Notes: a model not told the origin generated them from the letters alone. A stretch of DNA of 25,316 nucleotides from Prevotella sp. UBA5379 (GCA_002409785.1 DHOX01000030.1:1-25316), one strand, 5' to 3'; shown: positions 1 to 8,455, counted from the first letter of the stretch. Numbers and translations: made by a program.

Positions 1-593
1 GGAATGAGATAGTGCCAGGCTACTTTGTCGATCAACCGGTGTTCGCCATGAAAACGGATGGCGTTCGGATAATGTTGGTGGAACAGGTCAAAGGTATGCA
101 CTACAGGATCATTGTCTCCGAAGAGTCCATACACCCGATTTTGTTCTTCTTGCGTCACGGACGCAAAACAGTGATGAGAGAATTCAGTATATTCCTTGAT
201 TAAGGATTTTGTCACCATAAATTCCTGTACGCCATCTTTGCGCGGGTTCATGAATGTCTGTTTGCCGGTCAGGCTTGACATGGTCTCTCCCATCTGGAAA
301 GCCGGGTTGACCAGGATCCGGTCAAAGCCATAAAGTTGTTCCCCGTACATCCCTCCCATCGAGGAGCCGATAATCAGATCGGGCTTTTCCCTTTCAGCCA
401 GTTGTTGAAGAAAGGTAAATCCCTCTTCAGGATGAAGGGGAATGTCTTCGCAGATGAAGTGAGCATCCGGCATCAGCTGTTTCAGCAATTTGACGGTACC
501 GGTCTGGCCGGAAGACATGAAACCATGGAGGTACATGACCTTTTTTCCGGACATCAGGTCCGGAAAAGATTTGATATATGAATTCTTTTCCAT
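1..593 (-). CDS. YqiA/YcfP-type alpha/beta-hydrolase esterase, 3' end cut by window edge
   Basis: The minus-strand frame opens with ATG at 593-591 and stays open to the window edge, so 197 codons are visible and the C-terminus is missing. All parts of an alpha/beta-hydrolase active site can be read: LHGFMSSG (residues 22-29) forms the oxyanion region, GSSMGG (76-81) is the nucleophile elbow with Ser78, GDNDPVV (159-165) gives Asp162, and GEHR gives His185. Order and short length fit the UPF0227 YqiA/YcfP group, small cytoplasmic esterases or thioesterases whose physiological substrate is generally unknown. There is no signal peptide. A promoter-like TACCTTTG lies 24 bases upstream, so it may be transcribed separately from the sulfatase-like gene before it. 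Because Asp and His are already present, only a short tail should be missing. Family assignment is from motifs, not alignment. Confidence 0.85.
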   Translation of the reverse strand, partial: MEKNSYIKSFPDLMSGKKVMYLHGFMSSGQTGTVKLLKQLMPDAHFICEDIPLHPEEGFTFLQQLAEREKPDLIIGSSMGGMYGEQLYGFDRILVNPAFQMGETMSSLTGKQTFMNPRKDGVQEFMVTKSLIKEYTEFSHHCFASVTQEEQNRVYGLFGDNDPVVHTFDLFHQHYPNAIRFHGEHRLIDKVAWHYLI

Positions 594-616
594 ATCTCTG
601 AAAGTTAATTCACTTA

Positions 617-624
617 CAAAGGTA
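617..624 (-). promoter_or_regulatory. Candidate -7 box for the esterase gene
   Basis: On the minus strand this reads TACCTTTG, matching the Bacteroidetes housekeeping -7 consensus TAnnTTTG. The ATG follows after about 23 bases. No convincing -33 TTTG is seen at the usual spacing, so confidence is moderate. Confidence 0.45.
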
Positions 625-728
625 ATAAAAGATTGGAAACTGGGGCATACGATAGAAGAAAAAGAGCAAATTCAGTCTTCTCCTCAGGTGACTGTTCCCG
701 ATCTTCTGTTGTGGCTGAGGTTAGCCGG

Positions 729-2546
729 CTATCTTTTATAGAAACGGTTGAGATGCATCATTGCTTCCTTGAACTGGAGGACATTAATATGATAATCTGG
801 TACTGGGTTGAGCCTGCTGTCCGTCACATTCAGGGAGCCGTCTCCTTCATGGTTCAGGATGGTATCCCCCTGGATAATGAAAGCATATTGTAGATCCCCG
901 CCGGTGACTTCCCAGGTCCGGGGTTGACGATCCCATAAGTAATGGCCGAAACTATAATCGGAAGGTGGGTTTTGCACGCCCAGGCAACGGTTCATCAACG
1001 TAGGTACAATGTCATAATGGGTAGTCCGGTAATGATATTTGTGAGGCTTCATGCCCGGAACATGTATCAACAGGGGTGTGCTGACCTGCCAACGGGAAAA
1101 GTTGCCGTTGTGTCCCCAGTAATCCTTGTGATTCTCATTGAACTCCTGTGCATGGTCACCTGTGACGATGATGATGGTGTTTTTATACAGTCCCTCTTTC
1201 TTAAGGGCGGTAAAGATCTGCCCGATAAGTTGGTCAATTTCATTGACACAGTCTCTGTAGAGATTAAAGAAAGGGGTGGGGTTCATGTCATTGTTCAATT
1301 TGGAATAATCTGCAAAAGTCCAGGCTGGCTTGAATTTTCCCTGTTTGCTGGTTGGTAGTGCGATGGCATGAGCCAGGTCATAAAAGGCCATGGAGAAGAA
1401 TGGTTTCCCGGAGCGTTTCAGGGCCGGCAGCTCTCTGACCAGGTCGTTTGTGATGCGGACATCACGATCGTATGGGGTGTTGCCCGGTGTGGAAGTTTGT
1501 AAATGCGGGACACGTTGAAAGACGATACGTGCAAAAGGCGGATTCTCCAGAGTCGCACTGGCGTGGATATGAATGCCATAGCCTTCTTGTAACAGTTGAT
1601 TGATAAACAGAGGGCTGATATGACCACTTTCCATAGCGTTCCAGTAGATTGAAGGGACACTGAAAAAGAGTCCGAAAACGGCATAGCGGGTGCCATTACT
1701 ACTGCTGAAATGGTTGTCATACCATTGGTTTTCCGTGGCAAACTGGTACACGGATGGCATTGTTTCAGGGGTGAGGGTACGCTTGCTCCAGGAATCAATG
1801 AGAATAAAAATAATGTTCGGCCTCTCTGCATGGCTTACCCTTAAGGAATGAAGGGGGTAATTGATTTCGTCCCCGCCTGCTTTTTCATGGAGAATTTGGG
1901 CTTCCGGAGGCTGCTTGAATCCCATCTTGACCAGTTTGCGATTGGCCTCAAGTGGAAAATAATAGGGTAGGATACGTGTGCTGGCTATGATGGAAGGTTT
2001 CTGTACGAATGCGCCATAGATATGCATGATGTTGGCTGTCAGCAGGCAGAGGACCAGGAAGCAGACAGAGATGATCTTCGATCGCCTGGGGAGGTGGACT
2101 CTCCGGGTCAGGAACCACAGGCCGATGCTGATGGCGATGGCGATCAGGAAACCGAGGGATTCTTTTACGTAAAGCCAGGGACTGAAATTGAAGATCTCTC
2201 CTGATCCGGGACCGAATACCATATTCATAATCATCCCGTTCAGGTGAAACCTGTAGAGTCTGAATACTTGCAGGTTGATCAGACAGAGCACAGACGTCAG
2301 ACTGGTTGCCGTGACAATAAGTATCCGGGCGAGTTTCTTTGCGCCTAAAAAGTATTCCGGGATGAAAAATACGAGGAATAATGCTGATATAATGAGAGCA
2401 GAATGGCTCAGGCAGGAAAGGATAAAATAAACCCAACCGGAGAAATCCATAATCTGCCGTGTTGTATCAAACAGAATGTAACTGAACAGTAATGCTGCGA
2501 GAAACAGTGTTGACAGAATATAGTAAGAAAAAGCCTTTGACTTCAT
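729..2546 (-). CDS. PbgA/YejM-like inner-membrane sulfatase-fold protein
   Basis: The 605-residue protein has five hydrophobic segments at about 7-26, 38-62, 72-93, 129-147 and 155-175, then a periplasmic alkaline-phosphatase/sulfatase-fold domain from about residue 243. Visible metal-site landmarks are Asp251 in ILIDSW, Thr286 in SSNGTR at the position of the LTA-synthase nucleophile, Asp464-His465 in TGDHAQEF, and His479 in WGHNGNF. A five-helix membrane domain plus this fold is the layout of PbgA/YejM (LapC), which in Enterobacteria senses or binds LPS lipid and controls LpxC turnover; LTA synthases and phosphoethanolamine transferases are related alternatives. Whether this copy is catalytic or regulatory cannot be read from sequence. 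The start follows a TATCTTTG promoter box by 26 bases and the first helix begins at once, so ATG 2546 is well supported. Confidence 0.85.
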   Translation of the reverse strand: MKSKAFSYYILSTLFLAALLFSYILFDTTRQIMDFSGWVYFILSCLSHSALIISALFLVFFIPEYFLGAKKLARILIVTATSLTSVLCLINLQVFRLYRFHLNGMIMNMVFGPGSGEIFNFSPWLYVKESLGFLIAIAISIGLWFLTRRVHLPRRSKIISVCFLVLCLLTANIMHIYGAFVQKPSIIASTRILPYYFPLEANRKLVKMGFKQPPEAQILHEKAGGDEINYPLHSLRVSHAERPNIIFILIDSWSKRTLTPETMPSVYQFATENQWYDNHFSSSNGTRYAVFGLFFSVPSIYWNAMESGHISPLFINQLLQEGYGIHIHASATLENPPFARIVFQRVPHLQTSTPGNTPYDRDVRITNDLVRELPALKRSGKPFFSMAFYDLAHAIALPTSKQGKFKPAWTFADYSKLNNDMNPTPFFNLYRDCVNEIDQLIGQIFTALKKEGLYKNTIIIVTGDHAQEFNENHKDYWGHNGNFSRWQVSTPLLIHVPGMKPHKYHYRTTHYDIVPTLMNRCLGVQNPPSDYSFGHYLWDRQPRTWEVTGGDLQYAFIIQGDTILNHEGDGSLNVTDSRLNPVPDYHINVLQFKEAMMHLNRFYKR

Positions 2547-2572
2547 TTGTTTAATAGATTACAAAAACGTTG

Positions 2573-2580
2573 CAAAGATA
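2573..2580 (-). promoter_or_regulatory. Candidate -7 box for the PbgA-like gene
   Basis: The minus strand reads TATCTTTGCA, a full TAnnTTTG match in an AT-rich stretch, 26 bases before the ATG at 2546. The same TATCTTTGC string occurs before the genes starting at 4720 and 11877. Confidence 0.6.
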
Positions 2581-2710
2581 ATAAAAAACAGATAAAGATG
2601 CTTTTATCTTCAGGATAAATATTTCCTAATATTTAATTTTGTGTAGATAGTTATTTGAAAAAGTTCCTTTAATCATGAATTTAGATCGATAATATGGAAA
2701 AATGGAACAG

Positions 2711-2725
2711 ACCCCTTCCGGGGGT
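2711..2725 (-). terminator. Weak hairpin after the helix-hairpin-helix gene
   Basis: ACCCC and GGGGT form a 5-bp GC-rich stem with a 5-base loop, starting three bases after the stop codon at 2729-2731 on the minus strand. A T-rich stretch follows only after several other bases, so it is a poor intrinsic terminator and is given as a candidate only. Confidence 0.3.
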
Positions 2726-2728
2726 TGA

Positions 2729-4720
2729 TTAGAATTTCCACCTTATTTGAATCTCCATATCCGTCATAGCACTTTTATTGATAAGTTGGTCATTACTGGA
2801 GATATGATTTCTGTCGAAATAGTCTGTTGTTCCAATCTTCTGGATGATCAGAACATTTTTAAAGAGGGTGGTTTTAGCCATTAATACATAGCGGATGCCG
2901 TGACCATAGAAGGAAGGAAAGGAGAGTTGGTAGAGTAGTCCTGGTTCATAGACATAGAGTCTGCTGTCATAATCATGGGTATGGAAGTAGTCAAAATTTC
3001 CTTCAATAGTGGTGCTCTTATAAGTATAGCCTAGGTTATAAGAACTCATATATCCTCTACTGCGCTTTCCGAAGTGATAATCCGACAGGTCAAGTTGGGT
3101 GTTAAAAGAGAGGGATCCCCTGGCATATCTTATTGCGATTCTTCCTTTTTGCTGGATATACTGATCGGATGCTGTATTCCCCTGGTTGTCTTTGCTTTTG
3201 ATCTTCAGTCGGTATTGTGTGAGGATATGCCAGTTGCTGGAAGTCCAACTGATAGAGAAAAACTGGTCCCAGGCATGTGCGCCGGCTGGCATACGATAAC
3301 TCGGCCAGGCAAAATAGGCATAGTCAGTATAGGACATTAAGGTAAGGTGACGGGATGGGGACCAGTTCGCACCGATATAGAGTCCGCTTTCATTCTGGAC
3401 ATGTCCGCCTTCGCTGAAGCTGTTGCTGAACAGGGAATAATATTTGTAAGAATAGAACCGTTGGAGAACCATGAGTGAGAGCTCATCTGTGAGCAAAACG
3501 GATGCGGAATTGAGGGTGGCAACGGCATGGCAGTCACCTGTAGCTGTCTCTCCTTGAAGGGTCAGACGCCGACTGAGATAGCCATAGTCTGCACTCAGGT
3601 TATAGAAAGATTTTCCGGCGGGATAGTAGTGACGGTAGATGGTGCTGGTTTTAGGTTCGAGTCTTTTGTTAAAGTGGCAAGAGAAGGCTGTTATGCCGGC
3701 ATGAAATCCATCGTGAAACCAGTTGAGATGTCCCCCGGAAACCGTTTCTGTTGTATTGTGTTTCTTTTCCATCTCTTTGGAGGTGCGGTGGTAGCCTGTC
3801 TTGAGGATTGTAGCGATGGTGTTGGAGTTGTTATTAAGGGTCGCGTCGATTTTCCGGCAGGAGATGAAGGCTGAAAGATCCAACTGCCGGGTGAGTGCGA
3901 CAGTAGTTGCTGCACCTTGCAGATAGTTTGCTTCGGATAGGGAGGAATGAGGCCGGATCCGGCCGTTGCTCTGCCCGAGATGATAAAGTGCAGCGAGTTT
4001 GCCTAATCCGAAATTGTTGTTGAGGATCAGTCCCATTCCGAAGTCCAGGCGGTACCGTCCCAAGGTCAGGTTCTTAATTGGGCCGAGTCTTTGGATCTGG
4101 AAATAGAGGGAACAGTAATCATAGCCCCATTTATTCTTGCCTGCGAAGAAGGGCTCACCTGCATCCTGCGAGGCTGCAAAACCTAATTTGATGAACCTGC
4201 TGTAATGAAACTGGTATTTGATCCAGTGCTTATAGGGGTATCCTAAATAATCCTTCCGGTCACCTTTGCGACGGTAGAAAGGGATCTTGAGGGCTGCTAT
4301 AACTTCTTGCTTCCCGAATTTGGTGATTTCCTGTAAGGAAGGAAACTTGCCCGGCGTGTCTGGGCCTGCATAGACAAAATAAGGCAGGAGCTGCAGTTGC
4401 TCATAGTCCAGGGATTCAATCATTGCCAGCTCGCCGAGGCTTTTCATTCCCTTGTACTGGTAGACGTAGGCCTGAATATCCTCGATTTGCCGGGAAGTCA
4501 GGAACGGCAGCCGCTCCAGTTGCTCGCGGCTGGCTGTATTGATGTTGAAGGGATGTTCCGCTATTTCCTCGAGTTCATCATAGTCATCTTCGAAAGCTAC
4601 ATTCTGGAAATCTTCTGTCTGATGGAGTTCGCTGAGATCATGCTCCCAGGGATAGGTCTTCTGGGCATAACAGGAAAGTGTGCAGGACAAAGCCAGAACG
4701 AAAAGCAGCGTTCTTTGCAT
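2729..4720 (-). CDS. Secreted helix-hairpin-helix plus beta-barrel-like protein
   Basis: I start this at ATG 4720 (663 residues), not at an in-frame ATG 45 bases upstream, because the latter precedes the signal peptide and lies at the promoter box. Residues 1-19 form a signal peptide and the likely cleavage CYA|Q20 leaves Gln first. Residues about 58-117 hold two helix-hairpin-helix motifs (NINTASREQLERLPFL, then LGELAMIESLDYEQLQLLP), as in ComEA-type DNA-binding proteins. The remainder to residue 663 is rich in alternating aromatic and polar residues, with Tyr/Ser/Arg-rich strands, and ends in the aromatic RWKF, which is like an outer-membrane barrel. This pairing is common in Bacteroidota as an uncharacterised family; its function is unknown. 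DNA contact at the envelope is possible, but HhH motifs also serve protein contacts. SPII processing at C13 or C17 is a less likely alternative. Confidence 0.8.
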   Translation of the reverse strand: MQRTLLFVLALSCTLSCYAQKTYPWEHDLSELHQTEDFQNVAFEDDYDELEEIAEHPFNINTASREQLERLPFLTSRQIEDIQAYVYQYKGMKSLGELAMIESLDYEQLQLLPYFVYAGPDTPGKFPSLQEITKFGKQEVIAALKIPFYRRKGDRKDYLGYPYKHWIKYQFHYSRFIKLGFAASQDAGEPFFAGKNKWGYDYCSLYFQIQRLGPIKNLTLGRYRLDFGMGLILNNNFGLGKLAALYHLGQSNGRIRPHSSLSEANYLQGAATTVALTRQLDLSAFISCRKIDATLNNNSNTIATILKTGYHRTSKEMEKKHNTTETVSGGHLNWFHDGFHAGITAFSCHFNKRLEPKTSTIYRHYYPAGKSFYNLSADYGYLSRRLTLQGETATGDCHAVATLNSASVLLTDELSLMVLQRFYSYKYYSLFSNSFSEGGHVQNESGLYIGANWSPSRHLTLMSYTDYAYFAWPSYRMPAGAHAWDQFFSISWTSSNWHILTQYRLKIKSKDNQGNTASDQYIQQKGRIAIRYARGSLSFNTQLDLSDYHFGKRSRGYMSSYNLGYTYKSTTIEGNFDYFHTHDYDSRLYVYEPGLLYQLSFPSFYGHGIRYVLMAKTTLFKNVLIIQKIGTTDYFDRNHISSNDQLINKSAMTDMEIQIRWKF

Positions 4721-4762
4721 GGTATCGGTATCAGATTTAATGTTTTTATAGTACGATCTATG

Positions 4763-4793
4763 CAAAGATAGATGGAATTAATGAAAAAAACAA
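4763..4793 (-). promoter_or_regulatory. Promoter for the helix-hairpin-helix gene
   Basis: The minus strand carries TTG (4793-4791), a 20-base spacer and TATCTTTG (4770-4763), matching the Bacteroidetes sigma-ABfr pattern TTTG-N19-21-TAnnTTTG. Transcription should begin near 4756, giving a leader of about 36 bases to ATG 4720. Confidence 0.65.
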
Positions 4794-4833
4794 TAAAATA
4801 ATCAAGAATTTATCTAATTATAGAATTTATCTG

Positions 4834-4841
4834 TATTTTTG
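4834..4841 (+). promoter_or_regulatory. Candidate -7 box for the DUF4294 gene
   Basis: TATTTTTG matches TAnnTTTG and ends only 9 bases before ATG 4851. If used, transcription would start within a few bases of the start codon, giving an almost leaderless message. No clear -33 element is seen. It is divergent from the promoter at 4763-4793. Confidence 0.45.
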
Positions 4842-4850
4842 CGCTTGATT

Positions 4851-5507
4851 ATGGGAAGGAAACTGATTATCATCATCTGTTTATTGTTCGGGTTATTCCA
4901 GACTGCCGTAATAGCTCAGAATGATCCTGATCGTCCGGGTCATATCAACCCTGAGGATATGAAGGTGGATATGAAAAATCCTACCTTTGAACCTCGTGTG
5001 CGTGTAGGGAAAGTGAAGTACAGGGGGGACAGTATTCAATATGTGGAGTTGAATCCGGTCTATATCTTTTCTCCCCCTACCTTCGACACGCCTCAGGAAT
5101 GGGCTGCCTATAACCGGCTGGTCTATAATGTGAAAAAAGTACTGCCGATAGCGGAGGAAGTGAATACGATCGTTATCGAGACTTATGAGTATCTTCAAAC
5201 CCTTCCTAATAAGAAAGCAAGGGATGCTCACATGAGATATGTGGAAAAAAGTATCCGTCAGGAATATGAGCCTCGTATGAAAAAACTTACTTATGCGCAG
5301 GGCAAATTACTGATCAAACTGATTTATCGGGAGACTAACTCTTCAGCCTACAGTTTGATCAAGGCTTTTCTGGGGCCTATCCGGGCCGGTTTCTGGCAGG
5401 CTTTTGCGTGGGTGTTCGGTGCCAGCCTGGAGAAGACGTATGATCCTACAGGGGTAGACCGCCTTACTGAACGCGTCGTCCTGCAAGTGCAAAGCGGGCA
5501 ACTCTGA
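4851..5507 (+). CDS. Secreted DUF4294 family protein
   Basis: The 218-residue protein starts at ATG 4851; a TTG four codons upstream also opens the frame but lies on the promoter box. Residues 1-22 are a signal peptide with probable cleavage VIA|Q23, leaving an N-terminal Gln. The mature part contains LNPVYIFSPPTF (about 70-81), a helical middle rich in Lys, Arg and Glu (PNKKARDAHMRYVEKS), and a C-terminal YRETNSSAYSLIKAFLGPIRAGFWQAF segment in two pieces that recalls the DUF4294 family of Bacteroidota envelope proteins of unknown function. No catalytic motif is recognisable. It converges tail-to-tail with the M28 gene, with six bases between the two stop codons and no room for separate terminators. 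Assigned on recognition of overall pattern. Confidence 0.8.
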   Translation: MGRKLIIIICLLFGLFQTAVIAQNDPDRPGHINPEDMKVDMKNPTFEPRVRVGKVKYRGDSIQYVELNPVYIFSPPTFDTPQEWAAYNRLVYNVKKVLPIAEEVNTIVIETYEYLQTLPNKKARDAHMRYVEKSIRQEYEPRMKKLTYAQGKLLIKLIYRETNSSAYSLIKAFLGPIRAGFWQAFAWVFGASLEKTYDPTGVDRLTERVVLQVQSGQL

Positions 5508-5513
5508 TTGGTT

Positions 5514-6584
5514 TTATTTCCTCATCTCCGTGAACAAGACCTGTACCAGGGTTTGTCCTACTGCTTTTAATGTCCTTTTGTCAATGTGTGCCATCGTATC
5601 GGAGACGGTATGCCAGGTAGGGCCGAAACTGCTTTGGCTGCAATCTGGATAATAAGGGATAATATCAATGGTAGGGATATGGGCTGTCTGGTTCAAGGGG
5701 AGATGATCATCTGTGATTGCACCACCCTCTTCCTGAGGGAACAAATTCCTGTAGCCTGCTCTTCCCGCTGCTCTCCATACTTTTTTGACAATAGATGGTG
5801 CATATTGCTCTGACATCTGTTCCCGGTAGAAGTGAGCACCTTCGCCTCCGACCATGTCCAGCAGAATACCATATCTGGCTTCATAACCTTTGGGTAGATG
5901 TGAACTGAAATATTGAGCACCTAAGGCCCAGCTGGAACCATTGTCCGGTTTGTTGCTCCACTGAGGGGTGCCCCAGTCCTCTGCGTCAAAGCAGACAAAG
6001 TCTATACCCAATCCTTCCTGTTTCAAGGACAGGGAGGGGGAATCTTGATCCTTTTTGTCTTGCTGCTGGAGCAGGCGCGCTAGTTCGATCATTACCCCGA
6101 TGCCACTTGCACCATCATTGGCAGCCATGATAGGGGTATGATGCTTGGTGCTGTCCGGGTCATTATCTGCCCACGGCCTACTGTCCCAGTGAGCACAGAT
6201 CAGGATTCGTGTCGTCGCTTCCGGATTATAGCTGGCTATAATATTCGTACAGTTTAGTTTTGTTCCGTCATAACCTGTGACAACGGTCGGTTGTGTCTGG
6301 ACCTTGCAGCCATATTGCCTGAACTTGGCAACAATCCATTCCCCGCATTTCTCGTGAGCGGCAGTATTCATCGGCCTTGGCCCGAAAGCACATTGGGCAG
6401 CAGTATAGGCATAAGCTGAATCTGCATTGAAAGCAGGACCCACCGGAGACACTCTTTCCGTCTCCTCGGTGCTTGTGACACTTTCATTCTCTATATGCTT
6501 ATTGACTCCATAGATCCCGGCGACACCTGCCAGGATAACTGCGGCAACGCCGGCGATGATCCTCATTTTCTTCTTCTTTTTCAT
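5514..6584 (-). CDS. M28-fold zinc enzyme, probable glutaminyl cyclase
   Basis: This 356-residue protein begins with a Lys run and one hydrophobic anchor (about 8-26), so it is probably tethered to the periplasmic face of the inner membrane. The M28 metal site is visible: His132 and Asp134 in AHWDSRPWAD, Asp157 in NDGASG, Glu202-Asp203 in FDAEDWG, Asp243 in LLDMVG and His325 in WHTVSDT. The AHWDSRPWAD and DAEDWG versions are what I associate with Bacteroidetes type-II glutaminyl cyclases, which convert N-terminal Gln of secreted proteins to pyroglutamate; an M28 aminopeptidase is the alternative, and the two share ligands. The gene starts 20 bases after the C26/M19 stop and has no promoter of its own, so it is the last gene of the lrp operon. 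Confidence 0.8.
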   Translation of the reverse strand: MKKKKKMRIIAGVAAVILAGVAGIYGVNKHIENESVTSTEETERVSPVGPAFNADSAYAYTAAQCAFGPRPMNTAAHEKCGEWIVAKFRQYGCKVQTQPTVVTGYDGTKLNCTNIIASYNPEATTRILICAHWDSRPWADNDPDSTKHHTPIMAANDGASGIGVMIELARLLQQQDKKDQDSPSLSLKQEGLGIDFVCFDAEDWGTPQWSNKPDNGSSWALGAQYFSSHLPKGYEARYGILLDMVGGEGAHFYREQMSEQYAPSIVKKVWRAAGRAGYRNLFPQEEGGAITDDHLPLNQTAHIPTIDIIPYYPDCSQSSFGPTWHTVSDTMAHIDKRTLKAVGQTLVQVLFTEMRK

Positions 6585-6604
6585 TGTCCGAATATCCTTA
6601 AGTC

Positions 6605-8455
6605 TTATCGGCGGGAGGCCTGGACCAGCGCCATCACTCTCAGCCAGTTTCCTCCCCAGATCATCTCAATATCCTTTTCATTGAATTTCCGGCGAAGGAG
6701 TTGAATGGTAAAATGAATGAGTTCACTGGCGTCAGCCAGTCCTCTGACGGTTCCGTCCCCGTCGAAGTCCGTTCCCAGTCCCACATGCTCTATTCCCATG
6801 ATCTTGATAGCATGCTCCAGATGCGCCATGGCATCCAGGATGGTGGCTTCCCCTTCTTTGCGAAGAAAACCGTGATAGAGGGTGATATGAGCCACGCCGC
6901 CTTTTGCAGCTAGCGCTTTCATCTGGTCATCAGTAAGGTCGCGGGGGACATCACAGAGTGCTCTGCAGCAGGTGTGTGAACAGACAATAGGAGTCCTGCT
7001 CATCTCCAGGGCATCATAAAAACTTTTTTCGTTGGCATGACTCAGGTCAACCATGATCCCCTGATCATTCATTTCTCGGATCACTTGTACACCGAAAGGG
7101 CTTACCCCATTGTGAGTGTTACAACCGTGTGCACTGTCACAGATGTCATTGTCTCCATTGTGGCAAAGGGTGATATAGACCGTTCCACGCTGGGCAAAAT
7201 GCTTGATGTTCGAGAGGTCATGACTCAATGCCAGCCCGTTCTCGATGCCGAGCATGATGCTCTTTCGTCCGTTCCGTTTATCTTCATAAAGGTCCTGGGG
7301 GGTCCGTGCGATACTTAAATATGAACTCCGGCTGTTGACGATCTCCTCAATCTTGTCGAAGATCAAATCGGTATATGCCGTTGGTGTGATCGTCCTGGGC
7401 TTTACTTCAATGCCATTGTGCGTTTTCTGCGTTTCTTTTTTCAAACTTGGATAGCGTTCCACAAATTGTGGGTTATGGCGGACGATCCCTTCCAGGTCGA
7501 TTTTTGAAGAAAAAGACTCTCCCAATTTTGGTTGGGGCAGATAGGCCACCATGGTGACGGCATCTGTTCGTCCCTCAGTCATCTTATGGAGATCGTACAG
7601 GATTCGCGGATCACGGTGATCGAATTGTACACCTTGAGGGAAGAACATAGGTGTATCACAGTGTGTGTCCAGTGTAAGAATATGCTTGTGGATTTCCTTT
7701 GCCCGGTGAAATTCGTCAGCTCTGTCGACAAGCCATTGGAAGATTTTCAATCCTTCTTCTCCTAACCATTCGGGATGCCATTGTACACCTAAAATGGATT
7801 TGTACTCACAGCTTTCTATTCCTTCAATGATCCCGTCAGCGGACCTTGCAGTGATCTGGAAACGCTTCCCCGGATCCTTTACTGCCTGGTGATGGAAGGA
7901 ATTGACAAAGAGTTGGTTCCGCCCGTAAATCTTATTCAGTTCAGAACCCGGCACGAGCATGACACTATGTGTCGGTTCCGTGCGGGCTGCGTCCTGGTCA
8001 TGTTTCACCTGAATGGCAGAATTGATGTCCTGGGCCACTTTCCCGCCTAGGGCTATGGCGAGTGTCTGTATACCTCTGCATATTCCCAGCATCGGGATCT
8101 GGCGGCGGAAAGACAGGCGCGTAAGAAGGAGTTCTGGTAAGTCCCTTTCGGCATTGATATGATGCAGGTGGGGCACCGGCTCTTCTCCTGCCCATAGTGG
8201 ATTATAGTCGCCGCCACCTGTCAAGATCAGTCCATCCAGATGTTCCAGGGTGTTGACGATGACAGACCTTTCTGCTATTGGTGGAATCAATATGGGTATT
8301 CCACCCGCCTTCACAACTTGTTGGTAATAAACCCTGTGAAGGGTGGCATCTATGCCTTCATAGTTGGCAGTGAGACCGATCAACGGACGAAACTCGGACT
8401 CTGGAAAGATCGTGTCATATTCTTCCAGGTGCGAATGGATATTGAAATTTTCCAT
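6605..8455 (-). CDS. Fusion of class-I glutamine amidotransferase (C26) and membrane-dipeptidase (M19) domains
   Basis: I start at ATG 8455 (616 residues), preceded by GAGGGG at Shine-Dalgarno distance; an in-frame ATG ten codons upstream lacks this. Residues about 23-245 are a gamma-glutamyl hydrolase-like C26 domain: LTGGGDYNP (79-86), the nucleophile Cys126 in GICRGIQ, FHHQ (187-190), and His227/Glu229 in VQWHPEW complete a Cys-His-Glu triad. Residues about 258-612 are an M19 (renal-type) dipeptidase: His265/Asp267 in DTHCD, Glu405 in GIENG, His473 in LSHAN, His494 in CSHT, and Asp563 in GTDFDGD. Both halves look catalytically intact. No signal peptide is present, so it should act in the cytoplasm. 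Together the activities would release gamma-linked glutamate and split the remaining dipeptide, for example in glutathione or muropeptide breakdown (inference). It lies between the lrp-like gene and the M28 gene. Confidence 0.9.
   Translation of the reverse strand: MENFNIHSHLEEYDTIFPESEFRPLIGLTANYEGIDATLHRVYYQQVVKAGGIPILIPPIAERSVIVNTLEHLDGLILTGGGDYNPLWAGEEPVPHLHHINAERDLPELLLTRLSFRRQIPMLGICRGIQTLAIALGGKVAQDINSAIQVKHDQDAARTEPTHSVMLVPGSELNKIYGRNQLFVNSFHHQAVKDPGKRFQITARSADGIIEGIESCEYKSILGVQWHPEWLGEEGLKIFQWLVDRADEFHRAKEIHKHILTLDTHCDTPMFFPQGVQFDHRDPRILYDLHKMTEGRTDAVTMVAYLPQPKLGESFSSKIDLEGIVRHNPQFVERYPSLKKETQKTHNGIEVKPRTITPTAYTDLIFDKIEEIVNSRSSYLSIARTPQDLYEDKRNGRKSIMLGIENGLALSHDLSNIKHFAQRGTVYITLCHNGDNDICDSAHGCNTHNGVSPFGVQVIREMNDQGIMVDLSHANEKSFYDALEMSRTPIVCSHTCCRALCDVPRDLTDDQMKALAAKGGVAHITLYHGFLRKEGEATILDAMAHLEHAIKIMGIEHVGLGTDFDGDGTVRGLADASELIHFTIQLLRRKFNEKDIEMIWGGNWLRVMALVQASRR

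Noticed and set aside
4721..4765. Upstream in-frame start for the helix-hairpin-helix protein
   Set aside because: It would overlap the promoter box and place 15 residues before the signal peptide; ATG 4720 begins the signal peptide directly.
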